A DNA stretch of 64,000 nt from Arthrobacter crystallopoietes. GTDB lineage: Bacteria > Actinomycetota > Actinomycetes > Actinomycetales > Micrococcaceae. The stretch covers positions 1,550,001 to 1,614,000 of the forward strand of contig NZ_CP072014.1 of NCBI RefSeq assembly GCF_017603825.1, given 5' to 3'. Under the pieces are notes generated by a model. It saw nothing but the letters and a program-made list of their open reading frames with translations. It did not search any database and was not told the DNA's origin. Below, piece by piece: positions 46,127-57,256 of this stretch (positions are counted from its first letter, which is position 1; every line of letters starts with the position of its first letter). A program made the position numbers and the translations under genes.

Positions 46127-46627
46127 ATGCGCACACTCGTTCTGAACGCTGGATACGAACCGCTGGCGGTAGTGACCTTCCGCCGGGCGCTGCTTCTTGT
46201 GCTCACTGGTAAGGCGAGCATCATCGCTGAGGACGGCGAACCCGTCGTCGGGCCCAACGACATATTCGGCAGGCCATCGGTCATCCTGCTCAACCGTTAC
46301 ATCAAGATTCCCTATCCTCAAGACATGACAGTGACACGTCGGGGTGTGCTGCGCCGGGACAATTACGAGTGCGCCTACTGCGGGAAGACGGCCAACACCG
46401 TTGACCACGTAAAGCCACGTTCGCGCGGCGGAATCGACAGTTGGGAGAATCTCGTCGCCTGTTGCCTGCGCTGTAACAATGCCAAGGGGGACCGGACACT
46501 GAAGCAGATGGGCTGGCATTTGCGCATTACCCCGCGTGCTCCCCGCGGCAGCCACTGGCGGATCCGTGAACTGGAGCGCCCGGCTCCGGCATGGAGCGAG
46601 TTCCTCGACTCCAACCCGGCGGCTTGA
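46127..46627 (+). CDS. HNH endonuclease family protein
   Basis: A 166-aa protein starting RTLVLNAGYEPLAVVTFRRA, a strongly conserved N-terminus of bacterial stand-alone HNH proteins. The nuclease core has zinc pairs CAYCG and CCLRCNNAKGDR around NTVDHVKPRSRGGIDSWENL. The natural target is unknown; it is widespread and chromosomal, so probably not a mobile homing enzyme. ATG 46127 has AGGA upstream. Its TGA overlaps the mobA ATG (TGATG). Confidence 0.87.
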   Translation: MRTLVLNAGYEPLAVVTFRRALLLVLTGKASIIAEDGEPVVGPNDIFGRPSVILLNRYIKIPYPQDMTVTRRGVLRRDNYECAYCGKTANTVDHVKPRSRGGIDSWENLVACCLRCNNAKGDRTLKQMGWHLRITPRAPRGSHWRIRELERPAPAWSEFLDSNPAA

Positions 46628-47286
46628 TGAGCCTGTCCGGATTCGACGCCGTCATCCTGGCCGGCGGCCGTTCCTCGCGCCTGAACGGCGAGCCCAAAGC
46701 GCTGCTCCGCTACAACAGCCAATCGCTCCTGCGCCGCACCCTGAATAGCGTTCGAGCGGCCCGGCGCATCGCCGTCGTTGGCCCCGATGAGCTTCGCGTG
46801 GAACTGGACGCCTTCATCGATGCCGAGCCCGGAACCACGGTGGTTCTGACGCGTGAAGATCCTCCTTTTTCGGGCCCGGCGGCAGGAATCGGTGCAGCAG
46901 TCAAGGTGTTGTGCGAGGGCTCTGCCAACGACGACGGCGGTGCCGCCTTCAGGGCGCCCCTCACCTTGATCTTGGCGTGCGACATGCCGGCGCTGGGCAC
47001 ATTGCCGCAGCTGCTGCTTGATGCGGCCGAGCGGAATCCGGCCGTGCAGCTGGTGCTGCCTGTGGACGCCGATGGCCGCACCCAGCCCTTAGCCTCTTGC
47101 ATCGACAGCGCGGCACTGGATGCAGCAGTGGCCGGATATGGCCCAGACGGGCTGGCCGGAATGCCGGTACGGAAGCTACTCGAGAGGATGGAATCACTGA
47201 AGCTCCCGCTGGCGTCGACCGCGACCGCCGACGTGGATACCTGGGATGACGCGCAACGCTTTGGCATAGCACCGCCGGCACCGTAG
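46627..47286 (+). CDS. mobA: Molybdenum cofactor guanylyltransferase (MobA-like)
   Basis: A 219-aa nucleotidyltransferase with LAGGRSSRLNGEPKALLRYN (the LAGG-x-S-R...K-A motif), TREDPPFSGPAAGIGAAVKV and LILACDMPALGTLPQ (metal-binding D-M-P). It adds GMP (or CMP) to molybdopterin for DMSO-reductase-family enzymes such as the FdhF-like protein at 49828. Start codon shared with the HNH stop. GRTQPLASC and TWDDAQRFG end the protein. Confidence 0.87.
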   Translation: MSLSGFDAVILAGGRSSRLNGEPKALLRYNSQSLLRRTLNSVRAARRIAVVGPDELRVELDAFIDAEPGTTVVLTREDPPFSGPAAGIGAAVKVLCEGSANDDGGAAFRAPLTLILACDMPALGTLPQLLLDAAERNPAVQLVLPVDADGRTQPLASCIDSAALDAAVAGYGPDGLAGMPVRKLLERMESLKLPLASTATADVDTWDDAQRFGIAPPAP

Positions 47287-47361
47287 CCTGAACTCATTAT
47301 TGAGCTGTTCCTGCACGCGCTTTGTGCCCGGCGCAGGGCGAAAAGAACATCGGAGGACCAG

Positions 47362-47688
47362 GTGGCCGGAGCCGAAGAAATGCTTGAACCTTTCGTCACA
47401 GAGCTGCTCGCAGCCCTGGAGATCGAGGACACGCCGGTAGACCTTGAGGCGGTTCTGGGGCTGGCCGGAGTGGCGGCCCACAGCGTGATCCGCCCGGCAG
47501 CGCCTGTCACCACGTTTATTGTCGGTTATGCCGCAGGGCTGGCTGCCGCAACCGGACAGGCAGCGCCGGCCGTGGCCATGCGTGCCGCCAGCCGAGTGGC
47601 GGATGAAGTCGCCCGTCGTCACGGAGCAACCGGAGCAGCAGGGGACGGAAGCGTAGGGAACGGAACTGGCGAGACCGGACAGGCGTGA
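47362..47688 (+). CDS. DUF6457 domain protein (molybdenum cofactor locus)
   Basis: A 108-aa protein (LEPFVTELLAALEIEDTPVD, LEAVLGLAGVAAHSVIRPAA, TTFIVGYAAGLAA) of the small helical family often found next to mobA and moeA in actinobacteria; molecular role unknown. GTG 47362 has GGAGGA upstream. Its last codons overlap moeA (GTGA). Confidence 0.8.
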   Translation: MAGAEEMLEPFVTELLAALEIEDTPVDLEAVLGLAGVAAHSVIRPAAPVTTFIVGYAAGLAAATGQAAPAVAMRAASRVADEVARRHGATGAAGDGSVGNGTGETGQA

Positions 47689-48866
47689 GGCATCAAGAAC
47701 CCTCCGTGAGCTGGGACGCGGCGCGGGAGCTGGCTTATAAAACGGGGCAGGACAACGGCGCACGCCCCGCGTCCGTGGACTTGGCGCATTGCACCGGGCT
47801 GACGTTGGCGCAGGGTGTCACGGCTGAGTTTGACGTGCCGCATTATGCCTCCTCGGCGATGGACGGTTGGGCCATTGCCGGTGCCCCGCCGTGGGAGCTG
47901 GTCCTGCCCGGAACGGCGCTCTCCCCGGGGGAGGCAACCTCCGTGGTGACCGGTGGGCTGATACCGGCCGGTGCCGAAGCGGTACTCCGCAGCGAATACG
48001 GCCGGACGGAAAGCGTTGCGGAGCAAACCCTGCTCCACCGCCTCCGGGATGTTCCGGCTACGGAGCCACCTCCCGGGCGGCACATTCGCCCCGCCGGCGA
48101 AGAAGCTGCTGCGGGGGAGCCGATCATCGCGGCCGGAACAAAGCTCACCCCCGCGCACGTTGCCATTGCCGCCGTCTGCGGCCACGACCAGCTCCCGGTA
48201 TACCCGAGGCCGTCGGCCGCGCTCTTGCTGACCGGGGACGAAGTCGTTACGTCCGGTGTTCCGGCGCCCGGGCAGGTCCGGGATACCTTTGGGCCGACCT
48301 TGCCCTCGATCATCCATGTCCTTGGGGGCGAAACTTCCAGCTCCCGCCGCTTGCCGGATGACTTCGAGGCCACCCGCCGAGCCATTCTTGAGTGTGGAGG
48401 GGACGTTGTGATCACCACCGGCGGAACCGGGCATTCACGGGCAGACCACCTGCGCCGCGTTCTGTCCGAGCTGCAGGCCGAGGTCCTGGCTCCTTCCATC
48501 CGCATGCGCCCCGGCCATCCCGCACTGATGGCCCGCCTCGCCGACGGGCGGACGCTGATCGGGCTGCCCGGGAATCCGCTCGCCGCCATGATGGCACTGT
48601 TGACCCTCGGCGGCCCCCTGCTCGCCGGCATGACCGGCGGCCGGCTTCCGGGCATGGGCCGGGTTGCAGCCGGAACCCGGTTCGCCCCGCTGGATGGGAA
48701 AGACCGGCTGATCCCGTATGCGATGACGGAGGTGGGCGCTGTTCCGGCCGGCCATGTCGGTTCCGCCATGATGCGCGGACTGGCCAACGCCGACGGCGTC
48801 ATAGTGGTTCCGCCGGAAGGCGCCGCAGTTGGGCAGGAGCTGCGTACCCTGTCGCTGCCTTGGTGA
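47685..48866 (+). CDS. moeA: Molybdopterin molybdenumtransferase (MoeA)
   Basis: A 393-aa enzyme that inserts molybdate into adenylated molybdopterin. Blocks: HYASSAMDGWAIAG, VVTGGLIPAGAEAVLRSEYG, LLLTGDEVVTSG, GDVVITTGGTGHSRADHLRR, SIRMRPGHPALMARL and IGLPGNPLAAMMALLTL. GTG 47685 overlaps the DUF6457 stop by 4 bp, so the two are translationally coupled. Confidence 0.94.
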   Translation: MRHQEPSVSWDAARELAYKTGQDNGARPASVDLAHCTGLTLAQGVTAEFDVPHYASSAMDGWAIAGAPPWELVLPGTALSPGEATSVVTGGLIPAGAEAVLRSEYGRTESVAEQTLLHRLRDVPATEPPPGRHIRPAGEEAAAGEPIIAAGTKLTPAHVAIAAVCGHDQLPVYPRPSAALLLTGDEVVTSGVPAPGQVRDTFGPTLPSIIHVLGGETSSSRRLPDDFEATRRAILECGGDVVITTGGTGHSRADHLRRVLSELQAEVLAPSIRMRPGHPALMARLADGRTLIGLPGNPLAAMMALLTLGGPLLAGMTGGRLPGMGRVAAGTRFAPLDGKDRLIPYAMTEVGAVPAGHVGSAMMRGLANADGVIVVPPEGAAVGQELRTLSLPW

Positions 48867-48899
48867 ATTAAGCTGGCAGTAGTCAGCAAGGAGAATTTC

Positions 48900-49808
48900 A
48901 TGGGACGCGTAACCCAGCGCCGCAAGGTGCTCAGACTCAGCCTCGACGGACAGCCCAACCGTCGGGTGGATACCCTCGCCGCGGAAGAGCCATTGGAAAT
49001 CAGGCTCGGCGCCAAAGCGTTCAGCATCACCATGCGTACCCCCGGGGACGATTTCGATCTGGTCGCGGGCTTCCTGGTTTCGGAAGGCGTGGTCTGGGAG
49101 GCTTCCCAGCTCGGCGCCATGCGCTTCTGCGCCGGCGAAGACGAACAGGGCCGCCAGACTTATAACGTCATAGACGCCCAGCTGGCTCCGGGCGTCGCAC
49201 TTCCCGACACCTCGTTGGAGCGTCACGTCTACACCTCGAGTTCATGCGGGATCTGCGGAACGGCGTCCATCGACGCGGTCACCAAGAGCTCGCATTATCC
49301 GATTCTGGGAGCGGACACGGCTGACGCTGATCAGGACACAGAGAACGACGACGGCGCGTTGGCCGGCAGCGCCTCGCGGTATTTGCCATTGGCGACGCTG
49401 CTTTCCTTGCCCGATAAGCTGCGTGAGCGCCAGCAGGTCTTCGACCGGACAGGCGGTGTCCACGCGGCAGGACTGTTCAGCTTCGACGGCGAACTGCTCT
49501 GCCTGCGGGAAGACGTCGGCCGGCACAACGCCGTCGATAAGGTGGTGGGCTGGGCATTGCGGGAAGGCCGGTTGCCGCTGACCGACACTGTCCTGCAGGT
49601 TTCAGGCCGTGCTTCCTTTGAACTTGTGCAGAAGGCCTACCTGGCCGGAATCCCCGTACTGGCCGCCGTCAGCGCGCCGTCATCACTCGCAGTCGAACTC
49701 GCGGAGGAGGCGGGATTGACGCTGGCGGGATTCAGCCGAGGTAACACAGTGAATATTTATGCTCATCCAGGACGAATTATCGGAGCTAAGGTCGAGATTC
49801 CCCTGTGA
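48900..49808 (+). CDS. fdhD: Formate dehydrogenase accessory sulfurtransferase FdhD
   Basis: A 302-aa protein that passes sulfur from a cysteine desulfurase to the molybdenum cofactor of formate-dehydrogenase-type enzymes. The reactive pair is in TSSSCGICGTASID. DFDLVAGFLVSEGVVWEA, VGRHNAVDKVVGWAL, SGRASFELVQKAYLAGIPVL and GFSRGNTVNIYAHPGRI are family blocks. AAGGAG precedes ATG 48900. The FdhF-like gene begins 19 bp after its stop. Confidence 0.95.
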   Translation: MGRVTQRRKVLRLSLDGQPNRRVDTLAAEEPLEIRLGAKAFSITMRTPGDDFDLVAGFLVSEGVVWEASQLGAMRFCAGEDEQGRQTYNVIDAQLAPGVALPDTSLERHVYTSSSCGICGTASIDAVTKSSHYPILGADTADADQDTENDDGALAGSASRYLPLATLLSLPDKLRERQQVFDRTGGVHAAGLFSFDGELLCLREDVGRHNAVDKVVGWALREGRLPLTDTVLQVSGRASFELVQKAYLAGIPVLAAVSAPSSLAVELAEEAGLTLAGFSRGNTVNIYAHPGRIIGAKVEIPL

Positions 49809-49827
49809 CACGGGATACATTGGGTTC

Positions 49828-52194
<2,367 letters not shown>

Positions 52195-52212
52195 CGGCCG
52201 CTTCACCATTGG

Positions 52213-54024
52213 TCAGAATGGTGGTTCTTTTTCAGCTTCGGGTGGTGGTTTTTTGCGTTTGAGCCGCCGGCGGAAGCTCTTGGGCAGGGCGTGCAGGACG
52301 TGGTCGGTGAAGGTGGGTGGTCCGGCGCCGGTGTCGCCGGGTTTGGTGGTGTAGGTCTGGTTCCCGGGCGTCGTGGTGGTGAATTCCCCGGGCCTGGTCT
52401 GGGTCACCTTCCAGCCTGCGAGGGACTTGAGCCGGTGGTCGGAGCGGCAGCGCGGGCCGAGGTTGGCGTAATCGGTGCGGCCGTGGCCGCCGTTCGCGTG
52501 GTAATCGATGGTGTGGTCCAGATCGCAGTCCTTCGCCGGGACAATGCAGCCCGGGCCGGTGCACGTCGTATCGCGGTGGCGCACCGCGCGGGCCAGGTCC
52601 GCCGGCGGACGGTACACGGTTTTGCCGTAGGAGAGGATGGTCCCGGTTTCGGGGTGGGTCAGGATCCGGTAGAACGACGCCGCGCCCTCGCAAAGTGTGC
52701 GTGCGGCGTCGGCGGGGATCGGCCCGTATCCGTCGAGGGTGGCAGGTTCCTCGTCCAGGCCCATCAGGGTAAATACCGGCACGGTGAGCGCGACTTCGGG
52801 CCGGATCCCGGCCGCGGGCCCGGTCTGCATTCCGGCGTGCAGGAGCAGGTCGGTGAACACGTCAGCGCGCAGCTGCCCCAGCGTGCGGGTCTCCGTGGAG
52901 CATTGCAGGCCGCGGGCAGCCCGGGTGAGACGGTCGTGGATGGCGTGCGCTTCCTCTGCCGGCAGGTACGCGCCGAGGAACGCCCTCCCGTCGTCCGCCG
53001 GTTCCAGCTGCACGGCGCGGCACCGGATCTGCCGTTCACGGCGCATCTTGATGGTTTCCGGGTTCAGCAACTCGCGCTGCTTCCGCGCCGCGGAGCGCAG
53101 CTCGCCCGGAGTTTTGTCCGTCGCCTCCACGAGCAGGGCGTCTTCGAACCCGGGTTTCGCGTCGTCGGGCAGGGTGTCGCCCTGCCGGGTGATCACGCCC
53201 GCGCGTTCCAGGTCCAGGTCCCCCGCAGTGAGCGCGGCCAGTGTGCCCGGGTAGTGCTCGCACAGATCCTGCGCGGTTTCGTACCGGTCGCGCGCCTGTT
53301 TCTCGGTGATCCGGTACAGGCAGGCCAGTTCCTTCACCACGGACTGCTCGGCCAGGTCCTCCAGCTCGGCCCGGCCCGGCGGCGGCGCCCCCGGCTCCCG
53401 CGGCGGCAGTTCCTCCACCGCGGTTTGCCCGATCCGGTGGGTAAGACGCACCAGGCCCGCGTCCAGCCACGCCGCCAGCCGCCGGCCCGCGGCCAGCTGC
53501 TCCACCGCCGACCGGTAATCCAGTTCCGCGAAGCCCCGCACCCCGGCGGCAGCCACAGCGGCATCACCGGCGGCGGCACCTGCGGCGGGAGTATCGCCGG
53601 AATCACCGGCCGTGTTCACAGCGTTCCTGTTGCCGGCGTTGGCGGTGGCCGCGAAGAGTCCGAACCAGTCGGCCGGGCCGCCGGCGCTGATCCGGGCCAG
53701 GCGTTCGGCGTAATAGTCCTCATGTCCTTCGGTGAGCAGTTCGGCGGGGACATGGCCGAGTTCCTCCGCGGTGCCCCAGCAGGCCGGGACCGGCCCCGTC
53801 AGCGGCGGGCAGTCCCACTCCACTTCACGCTCCCACGGGGCGAAGTCATCAGGCTCCGGGCTGCCGTACAGCGGCGGCTCGTCATCGCAGCGCGGAATGT
53901 CCTGCCCGGCCAGCGGGTCCGGACCGCAGGATTCAAGCGTGGGCGGTTCCGGGACCGGGCCCATGGCAGCTGCCCGGATCTCCTCCATATAGGCAGCCAT
54001 CGTGGCGTGCTTGGGCGGTTTGCC
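52213..54024 (-). pseudogene. DUF222/HNH endonuclease gene, 3' part, split by IS256-family insertion
   Basis: The larger part of a DUF222 (13E12-repeat-like) HNH protein: 595 codons from an internal ATG (54000) plus eight codons (GKPPKHAT) before it, up to the IS target site. The DUF222 region spans about 140-420 (ELDYRSAVEQLAAGRRLAAW, RVITRQGDTLPDDAK-like GVITRQGDTLP, LGAYLPAEEAHAIHDRLTRA). The C-terminal HNH is DLDHTIDYHANGGHGRTDYA with PRCRSDHRLK. The first 78 codons lie at 55504-55737 beyond the IS and join in frame. Translation from ATG 54000 could still yield a near-complete protein. Confidence 0.85.
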
Positions 54025-54034
54025 CGCCGCGATG
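54025..54034. repeat. Target-site duplication, left copy
   Basis: CGCCGCGATG directly left of the IS256-family element; repeated at 55504-55513. The matching stretch is 10 bp, of which 8-9 bp would be the true duplication for this family. Confidence 0.8.
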
Positions 54035-55503
54035 GGGGTGTCAGATGGTCTGTGTAGGGGTTCCGGTCCTCGGTTGATTGGAGAACACTGTGACCATGAT
54101 TGATTCCAATGAAGAGCTCAGCGCCGAGCTTGCCGCAAAGGTGGCAGCTGCCGGAGGGATCGAGCAGTTGCGTGAGTCAGGGGCCTTCGACGAACTGATG
54201 GAGCAGATCGACTCCGGGCAGCTGCAGATTGATGGCAAGAACGGGTTCCTGAACCAGATGATCAAGGCCGTGCTGGAACGGGGGCTGCAGGCGGAACTTT
54301 CCGGGCATCTGGGCTACGAAAAAGGCGATCCCGCCGCACGGCTGCTGCCCAACGCCCGCAACGGCTCATATCCGAAGACGCTGGCCAGCCAGGCCGGCGA
54401 CGTCGGATTGGACATCCCGCGGGACCGCAACGGCTCGTTCACCCCGCAGCTGGTGCCCAAAGGCTCCCGCCGCACCGGCGGGCTGGACGAGATGATCATC
54501 AGCCTCTACGCCGGCGGCATGACCATCCGCGACATCCAGTACCACCTGGAGTCCACCATCGGTACCGAGCTCTCGCACGAGACGATCTCCAAAATCACCG
54601 ACGATGTGCTGGACGAGGTGCTCATTTGGCAGCGGCGCCCGCTTGATCCGATCTATCCGGTCCTTTATCTCGACGCGATCATGGTCAAAATCCGTGACGG
54701 TGCGCAGGTGCGCAACAAGGCCGCCCACATCGCCGTGGGTGTCGACATGGACGGCATTAAACACGTGCTGGGCATCTGGGTCGAAGCCACCGAAGGCGCC
54801 AAGTTCTGGGCCGGCGTCTGCGCCGAACTGGCCAACCGCGGCGTCAAGGATGTCCTCATCGTCTGCTGCGACGGACTGACCGGCTTCCCCGAAGCCATCG
54901 CGGCGACCTGGCCGCTGGCGACCGTCCAAACCTGCGTGGTGCACCTGATCCGCGCCTCACTGCGCTTCATCGGCTACCAGGACCGCAAGAAAGTTGCCGC
55001 CGCGCTCAGACCCATCTACACCGCCTCAACCGTCGAGGCCGCCGAAGCTGCGCTGGAGGAATTTGCCGCCTCGCCGCTGGGCACCAAATACCGCGCCACG
55101 GTCAATACCTGGCGCAACAGCTGGGAAAAGTTCATCCCGTTCCTGGCATTCCCGCCGCCGCTGCGCCGCGTCATCTACACGACCAACGCCATCGAATCCC
55201 TGAACTACCAGCTGCGCAAAATCATCAAGAACCGCGGGCATTTCCCCAACGACAACTCCGCCGTAAAACTGCTCTGGCTCGCGATCTGCAACATCGAAGA
55301 CAAACGCGCCAGAGAACGGTCCAAGCTCCACGGCAAGGTCCGTGACAACCGCAGCAAATCGGTCCATACCCTCATCGAAGGGTCCTTCACCCAAGGCTGG
55401 AGCGAAGCCCTCGGCACTCTCGCCCTGGCCTATCCGGAACGAATAGAACCCCACCTGAACTAAAAGGCAACCGACACCACTTACACAAATATCTTGACAA
55501 GCT
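54035..55503 (+). mobile_element. IS256-family insertion sequence (~1.47 kb)
   Basis: A complete element with one transposase gene. Ends are imperfect inverted repeats: the left reads TGTCAGATGGTCTGTGTAGG (from 54039) and the right, on the opposite strand, TGTCAAGATATTTGTGTAAG (from 55499). Both sides carry CGCCGCGATG. It sits antisense within a DUF222/HNH gene. Exact tips are uncertain by 1-4 bp because the target repeat is longer than usual. Confidence 0.88.
54096..55463 (+). CDS. IS256-family transposase
   Basis: A 455-aa DDE transposase of usual length and uninterrupted. Key regions: MIKAVLERGLQAELSGHLGY, ARNGSYPKTL, the first Asp in PVLYLDAIMVKIRDG, the second in VLIVCCDGLTGFPEAI with TCVVHLIRASLRF, and the Glu in YTTNAIESLNYQLRKIIKNR. 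ATG 54096 has GGAGA upstream; an upstream TTG (54078) is less likely. The element appears active or recently so. Confidence 0.95.
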   Translation: MIDSNEELSAELAAKVAAAGGIEQLRESGAFDELMEQIDSGQLQIDGKNGFLNQMIKAVLERGLQAELSGHLGYEKGDPAARLLPNARNGSYPKTLASQAGDVGLDIPRDRNGSFTPQLVPKGSRRTGGLDEMIISLYAGGMTIRDIQYHLESTIGTELSHETISKITDDVLDEVLIWQRRPLDPIYPVLYLDAIMVKIRDGAQVRNKAAHIAVGVDMDGIKHVLGIWVEATEGAKFWAGVCAELANRGVKDVLIVCCDGLTGFPEAIAATWPLATVQTCVVHLIRASLRFIGYQDRKKVAAALRPIYTASTVEAAEAALEEFAASPLGTKYRATVNTWRNSWEKFIPFLAFPPPLRRVIYTTNAIESLNYQLRKIIKNRGHFPNDNSAVKLLWLAICNIEDKRARERSKLHGKVRDNRSKSVHTLIEGSFTQGWSEALGTLALAYPERIEPHLN

Positions 55504-55513
55504 CGCCGCGATG
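55504..55513. repeat. Target-site duplication, right copy
   Basis: Second CGCCGCGATG, next to the right end of the IS. On the minus strand it encodes the last residues IAA of the 5' gene fragment, the same codons that open the 3' part. Confidence 0.8.
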
Positions 55514-55737
55514 TATTCGCGCGCCTGCGCCATGCCCTGCTTCCGGCTCTGCGCGCACTGGTCGTCCAAAACCGCCAGGGCCTTCCGCACGGCCTCCTGC
55601 CGTGCCCCGGGGGTTGTGGGCCGGCCCGGCATCAAACACCGCACCGGAAGGCCATGACTCACGGACACGCGCCCCGCGTGCCCCTGCCCATGGGCAGGGA
55701 TCCCGGAACCCGGAGACGACTGCTCTTCCGTTGCCAT
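55504..55737 (-). pseudogene. DUF222/HNH endonuclease gene, 5' fragment cut off by the IS
   Basis: Seventy-eight codons from ATG 55737 (MATEEQSSPGSGIPAHGQGH ... ARQEAVRKALAVLDDQCAQS ... AREYIAA). Reading continues in frame into GKPPKHATMAAYMEEIR at 54024 if the IS and one target copy are removed, giving an ancestral protein of about 681 residues. In its present state the frame runs ~39 codons into the IS and stops at 55387. Confidence 0.75.
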
Positions 55738-55741
55738 GACT

Positions 55742-55969
55742 TCAGTCCATCATCCGGTTATGACAGTTCGGAGGTTCAAAAACACCAAGATCCCGCATCC
55801 GCGAAATTTCTTCAAAATTCTTTTCAGCACCGGTTTTCCCCGAGCCCGGCAGGAAGCACATTGAAGCCGACCACACCGGCGCTGACCACACCGTCGCGGA
55901 CCGCACCGCGGGATTCCCGCCGGCCGCGGGAATCCCGCGAACCGATGACGAAAGCTCTACCGTTGCCAT
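55742..55969 (-). pseudogene. Possible 5' remnant of a second DUF222-type gene
   Basis: A 75-codon frame from ATG 55969 begins MATVELSSSVRGIPAAGGNP, like MATEEQSSPGSGIPAHGQGH at 55737. The 17 bp before both ATGs are also alike (GATGGTGGACTGGACTC versus GATGATGGACTGAAGTC). After about 20 codons the likeness fades and the frame ends just before the next fragment. I read it as a decayed duplicate of the gene start. Confidence 0.4.
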
Positions 55970-56164
55970 GAGTCCAGTCCACCATCTGCCACCGACAAGC
56001 AATCCCGAATTCAGCACCATCCACACCAATTGGCCGAAGCTTTCCTGATCTTTCGGACTCTGCCTTGGAACCGAGCGGCTGCCCGAACGCCGCAGCATTA
56101 GCTATGCGCGCAGCGTCGCCGTCGTAAAGGGAATAGGCGCCTGCGATTAGAGGTTGCGGCAGGT
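55970..56164. other. Gap upstream of the LLM gene
   Basis: A 195-bp gap between the decayed fragment and the LLM gene. I see no gene or hairpin of note; it must contain the promoter of the gene at 56165, whose start has only a weak ribosome site (GAGGTTGCGGCAGGT). Confidence 0.5.
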
Positions 56165-57202
56165 ATGGAACTCGGCATCTATAGCTTCGGCGACATTCAC
56201 CCCGACCCGCTGACGGGGGAGCGGACATCGCCGCAAGAACGGATGGCGGATCTGCTGGAGCGGGCCCGGCTGGCTGATGAAGTGGGCCTCCACTATTTCG
56301 GGATAGGGGAGCACCACCGCCCGGACTATGCAGTCTCTGCTCCGGTTCCCGTGCTGGCCGCGGCGGCTGCACAGACCAAGAACATCAAAGTTGGCTCTGC
56401 TGTCACGGTATTGAGTACGGAGGACCCGGTCCGGGTCTACCAGCAATTTGCCACGCTGGATCTGCTGTCCGGCGGCCGCGCCGAATTGACCGCCGGTCGC
56501 GGTTCCTTCATCGAGTCCTACCCACTCTTCGGGGCCGCTTTGGCCGACTATGACGAGCTGTACGAGGAGAAAATCGCCCTGCTGCTCCAGTTGGACGAGC
56601 AGGAAGAGGTCACTTGGAACGGAAAGTTCCGGCCCGCACTCGACAACGCCAGAATTCTGCCCAGACCGACGGGCAATCCAGGCGCGGGCCACCTGGATAT
56701 CTGGATCGCCACCGGCGGCACGCCGGCGTCGACCGTCCGGGCGGCAACGCTGGGCAAGAACGTCATGTATGCGCTGCTCGGTGGCACCGTCCACAGCTTC
56801 GCACAGCACGCACAGCTCTACCGCACCGAAGCGGCCAAGGCGGGGCACGACGTCGGCAGTTTGAAAGTGGGCGTGAGCAGCACCGGTCTGGTGGCGCGGG
56901 AGCACGCGGCGGATAAGTTCTATCCCCACTGGCTGGACTCGCTCACCCGGATTGCGGCTGAACGAGGGTTCTCCAAGCCCAGTCGTGTCAGCTACAACAT
57001 GCAGGCGGCGCGGTCGGGCGGTATCTACGTGGGCAACCCGGAGGAGGTAGCAGAGAAGCTGGTGCTGACCCATCAGCACATGCAGCACGATCGGCACATC
57101 CTGCAGATGGACCTCTCCTCGGTGCCGCAGAAAACCGTTCTGGAATCCATCGAACTGCTCGGGACCGAGGTGCTGCCGCTGGTGCAACGCGAGCTCTCGT
57201 AA
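56165..57202 (+). CDS. LLM-class flavin-dependent oxidoreductase
   Basis: A 345-aa luciferase-like TIM barrel, paralogue of the gene at 15640. Shared blocks: GLHYFGIGEHHRPDYAVSAP, IKVGSAVTVLSTEDPVRVYQ, RAELTAGRGSFIESYPLFGA and WIATGGTPASTVRAATLG. Substrate unknown. It begins MELGIYSFGDIHPDPLTGER. The ABC exporter gene follows 54 bp on, perhaps in the same transcript. Confidence 0.88.
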   Translation: MELGIYSFGDIHPDPLTGERTSPQERMADLLERARLADEVGLHYFGIGEHHRPDYAVSAPVPVLAAAAAQTKNIKVGSAVTVLSTEDPVRVYQQFATLDLLSGGRAELTAGRGSFIESYPLFGAALADYDELYEEKIALLLQLDEQEEVTWNGKFRPALDNARILPRPTGNPGAGHLDIWIATGGTPASTVRAATLGKNVMYALLGGTVHSFAQHAQLYRTEAAKAGHDVGSLKVGVSSTGLVAREHAADKFYPHWLDSLTRIAAERGFSKPSRVSYNMQAARSGGIYVGNPEEVAEKLVLTHQHMQHDRHILQMDLSSVPQKTVLESIELLGTEVLPLVQRELS

Positions 57203-57256
57203 AAATAAGACCTAGGCTGTATTAGTACATTCGTTCCCAGTTTCAAAGGAGTCAGC

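Noticed and set aside
46127-46627. HNH gene as a restriction or toxin/antiphage system
   Set aside because: No methylase, helicase or immunity partner; it overlaps mobA and has the conserved N-terminus of chromosomal HNH proteins.
52291-54057. 588-codon plus-strand frame opposite the DUF222/HNH gene
   Set aside because: The HNH and DUF222 motifs are on the minus strand; the other frame is Arg/Gly-rich noise.
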